Positions 6,291-13,869 of a stretch of 16,464 bases of DNA are shown in pieces. Within the stretch, counting starts at the first letter, position 1, and the number at the start of each line of letters is the position of its first letter. The notes below the pieces were generated by a model. The model saw nothing but the letters and a program-made list of their open reading frames with translations, was not told the origin of the DNA and ran no database searches. This DNA is from CAYGWP01 sp964353455. Its GTDB lineage: Bacteria > Planctomycetota > Phycisphaerae > FEN-1346. The position numbers and the translations under genes are program-made. Location: the NCBI GenBank assembly GCA_964353455.1, contig CAYGWP010000330.1, forward strand, positions 1-16,464. The letters are read 5' to 3'.

Positions 6291-8639
6291 ATGAGTTGCC
6301 ATGCGGCTATCTGGGGTCGGCTTCGCGTTGCATTCGCGGCGGCTGCTGCGCTGGTGATGGTCCTGGCAGCCGCGTGGGCGCCGGTGTCGGGGCTTGCGGC
6401 GGAGGCCGAACCTTCCGGCGAGAAGATCGTCCGCATCGTCCTTCGCGGGAACGTGCGGACCACGGCCCACCGGATCCTCGGCCAGATGCGCCTGCGCGAC
6501 GGCAGCCTCTATACGCCGGCGGCCGTCGATGAAGACCTTAAGCGCATTTACTCGCTGGGCGAGTTCGAAAACGTGGTCCTCCGCCCGCAACGCGAGGCCG
6601 ACGGCCTGGTGTTGGTGGTCGAGGTGACCGAGCGGCCGGTCCTCGTGCGCCTGGAGTTCGACGGGAACCGGCGGTTCTCGGCCAAGGACCTGGGCGAGGT
6701 CGTGGGCGTGACGCCGGGGAACCTCATCGACCGGCACAAGATCTTCGCGGCCGCGCGGGCCATCGAAAGGAAGTACCGCGAGAGCGGGCACTACTTCGTC
6801 CACGTGGCGCTCGACGAGGAAACGCTCTCGTCGCAGCGGGTGGCCCGATACGTGATCGACGAGGGGCCGCGCGTCCGCATCTCGAAGGTCGCCTTCTCCG
6901 GCAATCATTCCATCCCCGCCTCGGAACTCGAAGGCAAGATCGAGACCAAGGCGTACATGCTGATCCTGAGCCCCGGCACGTTCGACGAGGAGCAACTGGC
7001 CCGCGACATCGTGGCGGTCCGCAACTACTACATCGAGCAGGGGTTCCTCGACGTGCGTGTGGACCGGGAACTGGAGTTCAACGCGGATAAGACGCGCCTC
7101 GCGGTCCGCTTCATGGTGGACGAGGGGCCGCGCTACAAGGTGCGGTCGGTGGCGATGGAGGGCGTCCAGCGGTTCAGCCGCGCGCTCCTCGAAAAGCAGA
7201 TGGAACTCGCCCCGGGAACGCCCTACACGGCCGACCGCGTCCGGCACGACGTGGAGATGGTCCGCGGGACGTACGGCGAGGTCGGGTATATCGACTTGTC
7301 GATCCGGCCGATCATCGACTTTACGGACGAGCCGGGCCAGGTGGACCTTACGCTGAAGGTCGAGGAAGGCAAGCCGGTCCGCATCGGGGAGATCCGCGTC
7401 GAGGGCAACCGGCTGACGCAGGACAAGGTGGTCCGCAGGGAACTCCGGTTCTTCCCGGAGGAGGCGGTCAACACGAAACTGATCGACGCCGCGCGGCGGC
7501 GCCTCGAAGGCACCGGCCTCTATCGCCCGGGGTCGATCCAGATCACGACGCTGCCCACGAAGGACCCCGAGGTGATGGACCTCCTGGTGCGCGTCGAGGA
7601 GACCGAGACGACGAACCTGATCCTCGGTGCGGGCATCTCGTCCAACAGCGGCGTGGTGGGCAACATCTCGCTGGTGCAGCGGAACTTCGACATCGCCGAC
7701 TGGCCGAAGTCGTCGCAGGAGTTCTGGCGCGGCGAATCGTTCCGCGGGGCGGGCCAACTGTTCCAGATCGTCCTTGAGCCCGGCACGGAACTTCAGCGGT
7801 ACCGCGTCGATTTCCGCGACCCGCACCTGTTTGACTCCAACTACAGCATGTCGCTTAGCGGGTTCTTCTTCCAGCGCGGCCGCGACACGTACGACGAGCA
7901 GCGCGTCGGCGGCTCCATCGGCTTCGGGCGCGAACTCAGCGAAAACCTCCAGGCTTTCGTGAACCTGAGGCTCGAGAACATCAACATCTCGAATATCGAT
8001 GCCGGTTCGCCGCAGGACGTCTTCGACGTCGAAGGCTCCTCGATGCTGACGAGCGTCGAAGTCGGGCTCGTCAAGGACACGACCGATAGTTTCCTCTTCC
8101 CGACGGAAGGGTACCGCCTGAGCGGCTCGGTCGAGCAGGCGGGGGCTCTCGGCGGCAGTTACACGTTCACGAAGGTCGTTGTGGATGCGCGGAAGTACTG
8201 GACCGTGACGCGCGACGTGCTGGACCGGCGCAGCGTCCTGGCGGTGAAGGCCCGCGTGGGCGACATCCTCTCGGACGCCCCGATCTTCGAGCGGTTCTTC
8301 GCGGGCGGGCAGGGGAGCATCAGGGGCTTTGAGTTCCGCGGCATCGGGCCGCGGCAGGGCGATACGGCCCTCGGCGGCAACTTCCTCGCCCTGGCCTCCG
8401 CCGAGTACCAGTTCCCGATCTTTGAGAAGAACCTGTCGGGCGTCCTCTTCCTCGACACCGGCACGGTCGAGAAGAAGATCTCGCTGTCCACATGGCGTGC
8501 GGCCGTGGGATTCGGCGTCCGGTTCACCGTTCCGTTCTTCGGTCCGATCCCGTTTGCATTGGACTTCGGGTTCCCGATCTCCAAGGACGGCGACGACCAG
8601 ACGCAAGTTTTCTCGTTCTCGATCGGGACGTCGTTCTAG
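6291..8639 (+). CDS. bamA: BamA, outer-membrane beta-barrel assembly factor
   Basis: BamA inserts beta-barrel proteins into the outer membrane. The 782-residue protein starts with a signal peptide (hydrophobic core LRVAFAAAAALVMVLAAAW, likely cut near residue 36). Five POTRA-like repeats follow at about 44-114, 115-192, 193-279, 280-361 and 362-440, most ending in a V-EG or V-E turn (IDEGP, VDEGP, VEEGK). The rest is a surface-antigen-type barrel with the conserved IRGF loop motif (R678) and a C-terminal phenylalanine, the usual barrel signal. Length is typical of BamA. I chose ATG 6291 because GAGG lies 6 bases upstream; a TTG at 6279 would add four residues. A skp/ompH gene follows, a common pairing. 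TamA-type proteins are less likely because they have three POTRA domains. Confidence 0.95.
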   Translation: MSCHAAIWGRLRVAFAAAAALVMVLAAAWAPVSGLAAEAEPSGEKIVRIVLRGNVRTTAHRILGQMRLRDGSLYTPAAVDEDLKRIYSLGEFENVVLRPQREADGLVLVVEVTERPVLVRLEFDGNRRFSAKDLGEVVGVTPGNLIDRHKIFAAARAIERKYRESGHYFVHVALDEETLSSQRVARYVIDEGPRVRISKVAFSGNHSIPASELEGKIETKAYMLILSPGTFDEEQLARDIVAVRNYYIEQGFLDVRVDRELEFNADKTRLAVRFMVDEGPRYKVRSVAMEGVQRFSRALLEKQMELAPGTPYTADRVRHDVEMVRGTYGEVGYIDLSIRPIIDFTDEPGQVDLTLKVEEGKPVRIGEIRVEGNRLTQDKVVRRELRFFPEEAVNTKLIDAARRRLEGTGLYRPGSIQITTLPTKDPEVMDLLVRVEETETTNLILGAGISSNSGVVGNISLVQRNFDIADWPKSSQEFWRGESFRGAGQLFQIVLEPGTELQRYRVDFRDPHLFDSNYSMSLSGFFFQRGRDTYDEQRVGGSIGFGRELSENLQAFVNLRLENINISNIDAGSPQDVFDVEGSSMLTSVEVGLVKDTTDSFLFPTEGYRLSGSVEQAGALGGSYTFTKVVVDARKYWTVTRDVLDRRSVLAVKARVGDILSDAPIFERFFAGGQGSIRGFEFRGIGPRQGDTALGGNFLALASAEYQFPIFEKNLSGVLFLDTGTVEKKISLSTWRAAVGFGVRFTVPFFGPIPFALDFGFPISKDGDDQTQVFSFSIGTSF

Positions 8640-8745
8640 CCGCCGCATCACGCCGACCTATTTTTGGCTGGTTATTCTCGGGCGGGTTGTCCGATAATGT
8701 GAGGCGCCCATTCGATGGGGCGGTCCTCCAGGAAAGGAGCCAGGT

Positions 8746-9363
8746 ATGCGTAGCGGACGGTTGTGGTTGGCTGCCGCGGTGGGGGCTGCGGCGTTTGTGC
8801 TGGCATCGCCGGCGTATGGGGAACTCAAGATCGGCATCGTCGATATCGTCCAGGTCATGGACAACTATGAACGGATGAAGGATGCCAACGCCGACATCAA
8901 GGTCGAGATGGACAACCTCAAGGGCCAGGCCGAACCGAGGATGAAGCAGGTCCAGAACCTGCAACTCCAGCGCGACGGGTTCAACCGCGGCACGGAGGAA
9001 TGGAAGAAGGCCAACGAGGCGGCCGTCAAGGCCGAGGTTGACTGGCAGGCGTGGTTCGCCTTCGAGCGCGTCAAGATCGAGGCACGCCAGCGCGAAGTCC
9101 TGGCCGACATGTACAGGCAGATCAACTCCGTCGTCGCACGCGTCGCGACGGCCAACAAACTGGACATTGTCTTCTCGAAGGCGTTCTTCTCCGTCAGCCT
9201 CGAAGAGGGCCAGGGCCTGGACGACATGAAAAACCGCATCCTCAACCAGAGGATCATGTATCCGCCCCCGGTGTTCGACCTTACGCAGGAAGTCCTGCGC
9301 GTCCTGAACGCCGAATACAAGGCGTCGAAGAAGGCCGTCGGCGGCCCCGGACCCAAGGGATAG
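8746..9363 (+). CDS. OmpH/Skp-family periplasmic chaperone
   Basis: Skp-like chaperones hold unfolded outer-membrane proteins in the periplasm and deliver them to BamA. The 205-residue protein has a signal peptide (LWLAAAVGAAAFVLASPAYG, likely cut after G25), then the family opening LKIGIVDIVQVMDNYE. A long charged helical region at about 38-150 would form the coiled-coil tentacles, and the segment ANKLDIVFSKAFFSV matches the C-terminal strand of the body domain. It is slightly longer than the usual 160-180 residues because of a C-terminal tail ending in GGPGPKG. ATG 8746 has a strong RBS, AAGGAG, 6 bases upstream. It sits 106 bases after bamA. A GATAAT at 8693-8698 could be a -10 element but lacks a convincing -35. 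Confidence 0.88.
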   Translation: MRSGRLWLAAAVGAAAFVLASPAYGELKIGIVDIVQVMDNYERMKDANADIKVEMDNLKGQAEPRMKQVQNLQLQRDGFNRGTEEWKKANEAAVKAEVDWQAWFAFERVKIEARQREVLADMYRQINSVVARVATANKLDIVFSKAFFSVSLEEGQGLDDMKNRILNQRIMYPPPVFDLTQEVLRVLNAEYKASKKAVGGPGPKG

Positions 9364-9379
9364 CCCGGAGGATACGAAA

Positions 9380-9393
9380 ATTGCGGATTGCGG
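9380..9393. repeat. 7-bp tandem repeat, two ATTGCGG units
   Basis: Two exact ATTGCGG units lie between the ompH stop and the next gene, followed by a partial third (ATTTG). Short repeats of this type are frequent in intergenic DNA. The stretch remains open in the frame of the downstream PA14/PKD gene but contains no ATG, GTG or TTG in that frame. Confidence 0.5.
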
Positions 9394-9418
9394 ATTTGAA
9401 AGGCAACGACACCACGGT

Positions 9419-9449
9419 TTAGCCGCGACTCGAAGAGGAGCGCGTTGGC
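9419..9449 (+). repeat. Imperfect REP-like palindrome, TTAGCC type, over the start region of the next gene
   Basis: TTAGCCGCG at the left and CGCGTTGGC at the right pair around an inner CTC/GAG, with short bulges. The beginning TTAGCC matches the perfect hairpins elsewhere in the window. The element contains the only good RBS-like sequence, GAGGAG at 9435-9440, ahead of the PA14/PKD gene. The imperfect stem makes this the weakest member of the family. Confidence 0.4.
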
Positions 9450-9457
9450 ACCGCATT

Positions 9458-11599
9458 TTGCTCGCGCTGGGCCTGGCGCTGCTCGTCCTCTCTGCGCCGG
9501 GCGTTCGCGCGGCGGCCGACGTCGCCCCCTGGTTCTCGCCCGATTGGACCGTCCGCCGCGTCGTCGATGCCAAGCCCGTTGATTCCGCATCCAAGTCCGC
9601 CGGCAGCGAGGTGGCGGCTTGCGCCTTCTTCAGCGGCGGCCTGGCGAAGCCCGATGGCGGCGACATCCGCGTGGCCGCCAGGGGACGCCAGTTGACCCCC
9701 CATAAGGTTCTTCAGACGGGGCCGGGGGACTTTTATCGCGTCGCGTTCGCCCTGGTGGCCGGCGAGACGCGATATTTCATTTACTACGGCAACCCGAAGG
9801 CCGACGCCCCCGCCGCCTGGGAGCCCCAGCGCGGGCTTCTGCTGGAGGTCCGCCGGTGGCTTGGCGGCCCGCCGCCGGACAGGATCGAGACGGTCCAGGC
9901 CGCCTGGGCAAAGGCCCCGCGGCTCGGCGCCGACTTCGTCAGCCATGTCTCGTTCGGCTTCAATCCATTCGCCGACAGCGACACGCCGTCGCTCTTCCAT
10001 TTCACCGGCTGGTTCGTTCCTCCGGTCGCGGGCAAGTACACCGTTGCCACCTCCAGCACGGGCGGCTCGTGGGTCCTGGTCGATGGTCAGCCCGTCGTGG
10101 CGTGGCCGGGACAGCATGGGCCGTCGGGCGATGCCCGCCACGCCAAGGAGGTGACGCTTGCGCCCGGCGCCCACCGCCTCGATTACTGGAACGTCAACCC
10201 CGGCGGCTCCCCCACCATGGTGGCCGCATGGGAGCAGCCGCAGACCGGTCGCTTCGCGCCGATCCCGGCAAAGGCGTTTCTCCCGGTCGCGGAGGCCACG
10301 CTCGTCGAGACCGACATGCCCGGCGAAAAACTGGTGGCCGACTTCCACGCCGACAATGCCGCAGAAACCTGGTGGCCCGACCAGTACGCCGTCCGCATAC
10401 GATTCAGGAACATCACCAAGGGCGTCAACCCGCTGTCCGGCCCGAAGGCCGAGTGGGACTTCGGCGACGGGCAGACATCGACCGTGCCTTCGCCGACGCA
10501 CGTCTATCTCGCCCCCGGCGAATACACCGTGGCCCTCAAGGTCAGCCGCATCGCCGACTCCAACACCTTCCGCACCAAGGTCAGCGTCCAGCGCAACTGG
10601 TGGAAGCAGACGGACCAGGCGCTCGACCCCGCCAAGAAGTACGCCGAGGAGACTGCCGCCTACAACTTCGCCACACTCGACACCAGGAGCCTGACCGCCG
10701 CGGTCAGCCTGATGGACCACGAGGAGATGAGCAAGGGCGTCGTGGCGGCCGCCTCGGAACTCCTCAAGCGCCAGGGCTTCGGCGATGCCCAGGCGCACCG
10801 TTTCGGCATGGTCCTGGGCGAGCACCTCCTGAAACTCGGCAAGTTCCAGGAAGCGATTGCGGCCTACCGGCAGGTTGAGGACCGCATCAAGTCGGCGCCG
10901 CAGAAGGCCGAGACCGCCAGCCATATCATCGCGGTGATGCTGGGGGACCTCAGGCGCTACGACGAAGCCGAAAAGGAGTGCCAGCGGATTCTGAGGACCT
11001 ACGCCACCGCCGGGGCGGATGCGGCCCTCCGCCGGGCGCACATCGCCCTGGGCGACATCTGGCGACATCGCGGCGACGGCGACAAGGCACGCAAGGAATA
11101 CAAGGCCGCCGCCGACATCAAGGTGGTCGCCTACCCGCCGAACGAGGCCGCCGTTCGCATCGGCACGCTTGCCCGAAACGTTGAGGAATATACACGCGAG
11201 AAAGAGTGGCAGTGGGCCTTCAAGTTCATCGACGACTGGGCGTGGGAGTTCCCGCAGGACAAACTCCTCGGCAACTGGTCGTTCCTTCGGGCCGCCGCCC
11301 TTGCCGCCAAGGACGACAAGGCCGGCGCCCTCCAGGAGGCGATGGACCTCCTCGGCGCGAACCCCTCCAGCGCATACGCGGTGCGACTCCTGATGCTGGC
11401 GGCAGAGTGCCAGGTGGCACTCGGCGACAAGGACAAGGCCCGCCTCCTGCTCCAGTCCGCCGCCGATGACTATCCCGAAGACCCGGACCAGGCGAAGGCC
11501 CGTTCCCGCCTCATGGCCCTCGGCGGCCCCGTCAAGACCGACGACAGCCAGCCGAAGTCCGGCTCGAAGGGGCCGGCACTGCCCGCCAAGGGGCCTTAG
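9458..11599 (+). CDS. Secreted PA14/PKD/TPR multidomain protein
   Basis: The role of this roughly 713-residue exported protein is unknown. A signal-like hydrophobic stretch (LALGLALLVLSAPGVRA) precedes a domain at about 24-120 with YFIYYGNPKADAP, resembling DUF2341. A PA14-like beta domain follows at about 158-265 (FHFTGWFVPP, GSWVLVDGQPVV, PGAHRLDYW). A PKD domain at about 305-375 carries WDFGDG (W333) and PGEYTVALKV. Residues 440-690 are helical TPR-like repeats (LLKLGKFQEAIAAYRQVE; AHIALGDIWRHRGDGDKARKEY). PA14 and PKD suggest glycan or surface binding, and TPRs suggest protein contacts. The start is unresolved: TTG 9458 gives a signal peptide with no basic n-region and lies 17 bases after GAGGAG. 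The frame stays open upstream with a basic stretch (TRRGARWHR), so an ATT start or altered 5' end is possible. It follows bamA and ompH, hinting at an envelope role. Confidence 0.8.
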   Translation: MLALGLALLVLSAPGVRAAADVAPWFSPDWTVRRVVDAKPVDSASKSAGSEVAACAFFSGGLAKPDGGDIRVAARGRQLTPHKVLQTGPGDFYRVAFALVAGETRYFIYYGNPKADAPAAWEPQRGLLLEVRRWLGGPPPDRIETVQAAWAKAPRLGADFVSHVSFGFNPFADSDTPSLFHFTGWFVPPVAGKYTVATSSTGGSWVLVDGQPVVAWPGQHGPSGDARHAKEVTLAPGAHRLDYWNVNPGGSPTMVAAWEQPQTGRFAPIPAKAFLPVAEATLVETDMPGEKLVADFHADNAAETWWPDQYAVRIRFRNITKGVNPLSGPKAEWDFGDGQTSTVPSPTHVYLAPGEYTVALKVSRIADSNTFRTKVSVQRNWWKQTDQALDPAKKYAEETAAYNFATLDTRSLTAAVSLMDHEEMSKGVVAAASELLKRQGFGDAQAHRFGMVLGEHLLKLGKFQEAIAAYRQVEDRIKSAPQKAETASHIIAVMLGDLRRYDEAEKECQRILRTYATAGADAALRRAHIALGDIWRHRGDGDKARKEYKAAADIKVVAYPPNEAAVRIGTLARNVEEYTREKEWQWAFKFIDDWAWEFPQDKLLGNWSFLRAAALAAKDDKAGALQEAMDLLGANPSSAYAVRLLMLAAECQVALGDKDKARLLLQSAADDYPEDPDQAKARSRLMALGGPVKTDDSQPKSGSKGPALPAKGP

Positions 11600-11620
11600 T
11601 GCTGTTCTGCCTTAGCATGC

Positions 11621-13090
11621 TCACTTTGGCCAAGCGTACTCCTTGGCGATAAACTGCATAATCTGGTAAGGAAACATTTCCCCCTGGCGGTCATTGTACA
11701 TGATAACACACCCTTGCCCCGTACGGACGGTGCCAAAAGACCCGCACTGGAACCCGGCATTCGTTCCGCTGAACCTGAATTCCGCGTTTGGCTCACCCGG
11801 TTTATCCAGCACCAACCCCAAACCCATCGTCTTCCATTGGCTGCCCGGAACGAGAGTCAACATCTTGTCAACCATGTCTTTGGTGACCACCTTACTTGAA
11901 CGGCCCGCGTAGGTGTTTTGGATGTCCATGACGAACAACGCGAGATCCCCGGCCGTGGTCCATAGGCCCGCGGCCGCCATTTCGGGGTAATTGTTCCATT
12001 TCCATGGCATCTCGCCGTGTGGAAACGACTTACCATCCGGCATAGCATATCCATATCCATGCGCCGCAAGATCCCATTTACCCGGCGGCAGTTGCTCAAA
12101 GGTGCTGCTCACCATGCCTAATTTGCTGAAAACGAAATCCCTCATGTACTCTTCAAAGGGTTGCCCCGACACATCGATAACCAACTGTTGGATGATGGCG
12201 TAACCGCCGCCCGAATAGGACGTTTTTGTTCCAGGAACACAGCCGACCCTGATTGGCGCCGAATTGGCGGGTGGTTTGCCATCGAGAACATTGAGCAAGG
12301 AAGGAACCGGTTCTCCTCGCGGGTATCCATAGAAGCCGCTGATATTTATACCCGCCATGTGAGCGATAAGACGTCTTAAGGTGACCTTTTCATCTTTCGT
12401 AAATTGGTTTTCAGGAACTTTCCATGAAGTCAGTTTCGTGTTCACGTCCTCATCCAGTGAAAGGCGATTATTCGCCACCAGGCGAAGGGCTCCATACGCC
12501 GTCAGGACTTTACTCGTGGACGCCGCCTGAAATAACGTGAGCGGGGTTACTGGGGTTGCTCTATCCGCGTCCGTAAAACCATAGCCTCTCACTTTGACAA
12601 TCTTACCCCCGTCAATAATCGCGAGAGACAATCCTCTAACGCCTGCTTTCTCCATCTCCTTCGCGATGTACTCGTCAACCCTGTCCTTCACCTGTTGAGC
12701 GGGGACTGTAATGACGACATCATCCGAACTTGTCGCTCCGGCGCGGTTCGTTACGGTCAAACGAAACGTGTAAACTCCCATGTTCAGGTCGATAATGGGA
12801 GTGATCGTGGCCGTGGGATGGCTGATCGTTGCCCCCGCCGGACCTGAGATTCTGGTCCACAGAAGGTCGCAATCCGAGAGACCCGCGGGATAACGGGTTT
12901 GGCTGGCGTTCAAGTGATAACGATCGGAATTGATCGTGACGTCCGGCCCCGCGTTGGCGACAGGACGGGTAGCGACATCCTTTCCAGGTTCGGTTTTCTG
13001 GGCCGCCGTCTCGACGCGATTGCAGGCAGCCGTCAGGACCAATCCCAGAGACAGAATAGAGGTAAAAATAAATAATGGAATGGTTTTCAT
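11621..13090 (-). CDS. Class C beta-lactamase-family serine hydrolase, PKD-like lipoprotein
   Basis: This 489-residue protein is probably a lipid-anchored serine hydrolase. The N-terminus MKTIPLFIFTSILSLGLVL leads to TAAC with a lipobox-like cysteine at 23. A PKD or REJ-like beta domain spans about 42-130 (ANAGPDVTI, LLWTRISGPAGA, YTFRLTVTNRAGATSSD). The catalytic domain follows, with STSK (S191, K194) as the SxxK nucleophile motif and YSG (Y292) as the second motif. The third motif region reads FSGT at 440-443 instead of KTG or HxG. Such proteins are usually esterases or peptidases; antibiotic resistance should not be assumed. ATG 13090 is preferred because GGAG lies 8 bases upstream and it begins the signal; an earlier in-frame start adds 27 residues. 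GC is much lower than neighbours (43% at 12121-12180, 38% at 12361-12420, against 68% at 11341-11400), suggesting transfer. It converges on the PA14/PKD gene with 21 bases between stops. Confidence 0.88.
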   Translation of the reverse strand: MKTIPLFIFTSILSLGLVLTAACNRVETAAQKTEPGKDVATRPVANAGPDVTINSDRYHLNASQTRYPAGLSDCDLLWTRISGPAGATISHPTATITPIIDLNMGVYTFRLTVTNRAGATSSDDVVITVPAQQVKDRVDEYIAKEMEKAGVRGLSLAIIDGGKIVKVRGYGFTDADRATPVTPLTLFQAASTSKVLTAYGALRLVANNRLSLDEDVNTKLTSWKVPENQFTKDEKVTLRRLIAHMAGINISGFYGYPRGEPVPSLLNVLDGKPPANSAPIRVGCVPGTKTSYSGGGYAIIQQLVIDVSGQPFEEYMRDFVFSKLGMVSSTFEQLPPGKWDLAAHGYGYAMPDGKSFPHGEMPWKWNNYPEMAAAGLWTTAGDLALFVMDIQNTYAGRSSKVVTKDMVDKMLTLVPGSQWKTMGLGLVLDKPGEPNAEFRFSGTNAGFQCGSFGTVRTGQGCVIMYNDRQGEMFPYQIMQFIAKEYAWPK

Positions 13091-13143
13091 GCGAACTTCT
13101 CCAGATGACTGCTCGCCGACGACCGCCGCCAGCGATGTTCGGG

Positions 13144-13171
13144 ATTCTACCGGGCCTGGGCGTTTCGACAA
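13144..13171 (-). promoter_or_regulatory. Probable promoter for the beta-lactamase-family gene
   Basis: On the minus strand TTGTCG (rc of 13166-13171, four of six for -35) is followed after 16 bases by TAGAAT (rc of 13144-13149, five of six for -10). It would give a leader of about 47 bases. The -10 is identical to the one before bamA. Confidence 0.45.
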
Positions 13172-13179
13172 GCGGATTC

Positions 13180-13199
13180 CGGGCTTAGTATTCAGCCCG
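13180..13199 (-). terminator. Hairpin after the sialate esterase remnant
   Basis: CGGGCT at 13180-13185 and AGCCCG at 13194-13199 form a 6-bp stem with an 8-base loop, starting 17 bases past the remnant's stop on the minus strand. No T-tract follows, so it is only a weak terminator candidate. It also sits just ahead of the -35 of the lipoprotein promoter. Confidence 0.25.
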
Positions 13200-13216
13200 C
13201 GGCGTGTCGGTGTCGT

Positions 13217-13626
13217 TCAGAGCGGGTCCTTATCAGTGCGGAAGGAGACGGCAGGCAGCCCGTCCTTGTTGGTCAGGTTGAACCGCGCCAACGTGTGCCA
13301 GCCGAAGCGGACGAACTTCGGTTCCTTGACCTGGGGCGACCATACTTCCACGGTGTCGGGGCCGACGGTCCGGGCCTGGGCCTTGACGTAGTTGAGGCGG
13401 CGGGTCCCCTTGCTGCCGTCGGAGACCTCGAACCAGTTGAGGTCCTTACCGTCGCATGACTTCAGGCCTCCGTAGGCGTACTTGAACTTCACGATGACCT
13501 TGTCGCCTTGACCTCGTGCGAGTCGTACATCGGTCCGAAGAGGGGCCGCTCAGGCTGCCCGTAGGTCTTGACGAGGGCGATATCGGTCAGGCGGCCGGTC
13601 CCGAGGGCGAGAACGTGTTTTCTCAT
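13217..13626 (-). pseudogene. Frameshifted C-terminal remnant of a sialate O-acetylesterase-family protein
   Basis: Sialate O-acetylesterases of the SASA/GDSL family remove acetyl groups from sialic acids or other glycans. Only their non-catalytic C-terminal part is recognisable here. The first frame reads LTDIALVKTYG then PLFGPMYDSHEVK (from ATG 13626). The second reads VIVKFKYAYGGLKSC, then VEVWSPQVKEPKFVRFGW and FNLTNKDGLPAVSFRTD, ending at the stop at 13217. Adding one base in the GGCGACAAGG run at about 13505 (minus strand) would join the frames as EVKGDKVIVKF, so a 1-base deletion or a sequencing error explains the break. The catalytic N-terminal several hundred residues are absent: upstream sequence to 13770 gives no family match I recognise. 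An ATG with AGAGGTG upstream could still start a short peptide. GC is high, unlike the adjacent lipoprotein gene. Confidence 0.75.
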
Positions 13627-13706
13627 GTGCGGACACCTCTTCGCGGACTCTTCTATCAACTGAGCGCAGGTTCCTGCAACAGGAATCCCGATGCCGTGGA
13701 ATTTGA

Positions 13707-13735
13707 TTGACGGCACAGGGCGATTGCGGTAGAAG
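13707..13735 (+). promoter_or_regulatory. Probable sigma70-type promoter for transketolase
   Basis: TTGACG at 13707-13712 (five of six) and TAGAAG at 13730-13735 (four of six) are 17 bases apart. Transcription would start near 13742, giving a leader of about 130 bases before the transketolase ATG, with two hairpins in it. Confidence 0.45.
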
Positions 13736-13764
13736 CAATTACCGGCGAACATAAGCAGTGTCGC

Positions 13765-13796
13765 GGGCAAACCTCAGCCATCGCCGGGGTTTGCCC
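13765..13796 (+). promoter_or_regulatory. Leader hairpin upstream of transketolase
   Basis: GGGCAAACC at 13765-13773 pairs perfectly with GGTTTGCCC at 13788-13796 around a 14-base loop. Four bases later a TTTT run occurs (13801-13806 region). It lies within the predicted transketolase leader and could act as an attenuator, an operator, or a weak terminator. No known riboswitch consensus is recognised. Confidence 0.35.
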
Positions 13797-13832
13797 TGCG
13801 TGTTTTCGGCATGGGTCGCCAGGGCGGCTGCA

Positions 13833-13847
13833 CGGGGCCGGGCCCCG
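13833..13847 (+). promoter_or_regulatory. GC hairpin just before the transketolase RBS
   Basis: CGGGGC and GCCCCG form a 6-bp stem with a 3-base loop, ending 9 bases before the AAGGAG at 13857. It may affect ribosome access. In DNA this GC-rich, such a stem could be chance. Confidence 0.25.
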
Positions 13848-13869
13848 CTCTACAGCAAGGAGAGGCTTG

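Noticed and set aside
6207..8651. Long minus-strand open frame of 814 codons opposite bamA
   Set aside because: It is an antisense shadow of a GC-rich gene. The plus strand carries clear signal peptide, POTRA and barrel motifs, and the minus translation has no recognisable domain.
9419..11068. Minus-strand open frame of 549 codons opposite the PA14/PKD gene
   Set aside because: The plus strand shows PKD and TPR motifs; the minus translation is low-complexity Arg/Gly/Ala text with no motif.
11600..11620. Shared terminator between the convergent PA14/PKD and lipoprotein genes
   Set aside because: The 21-base gap and its edges show no stable stem-loop with a T-tract.
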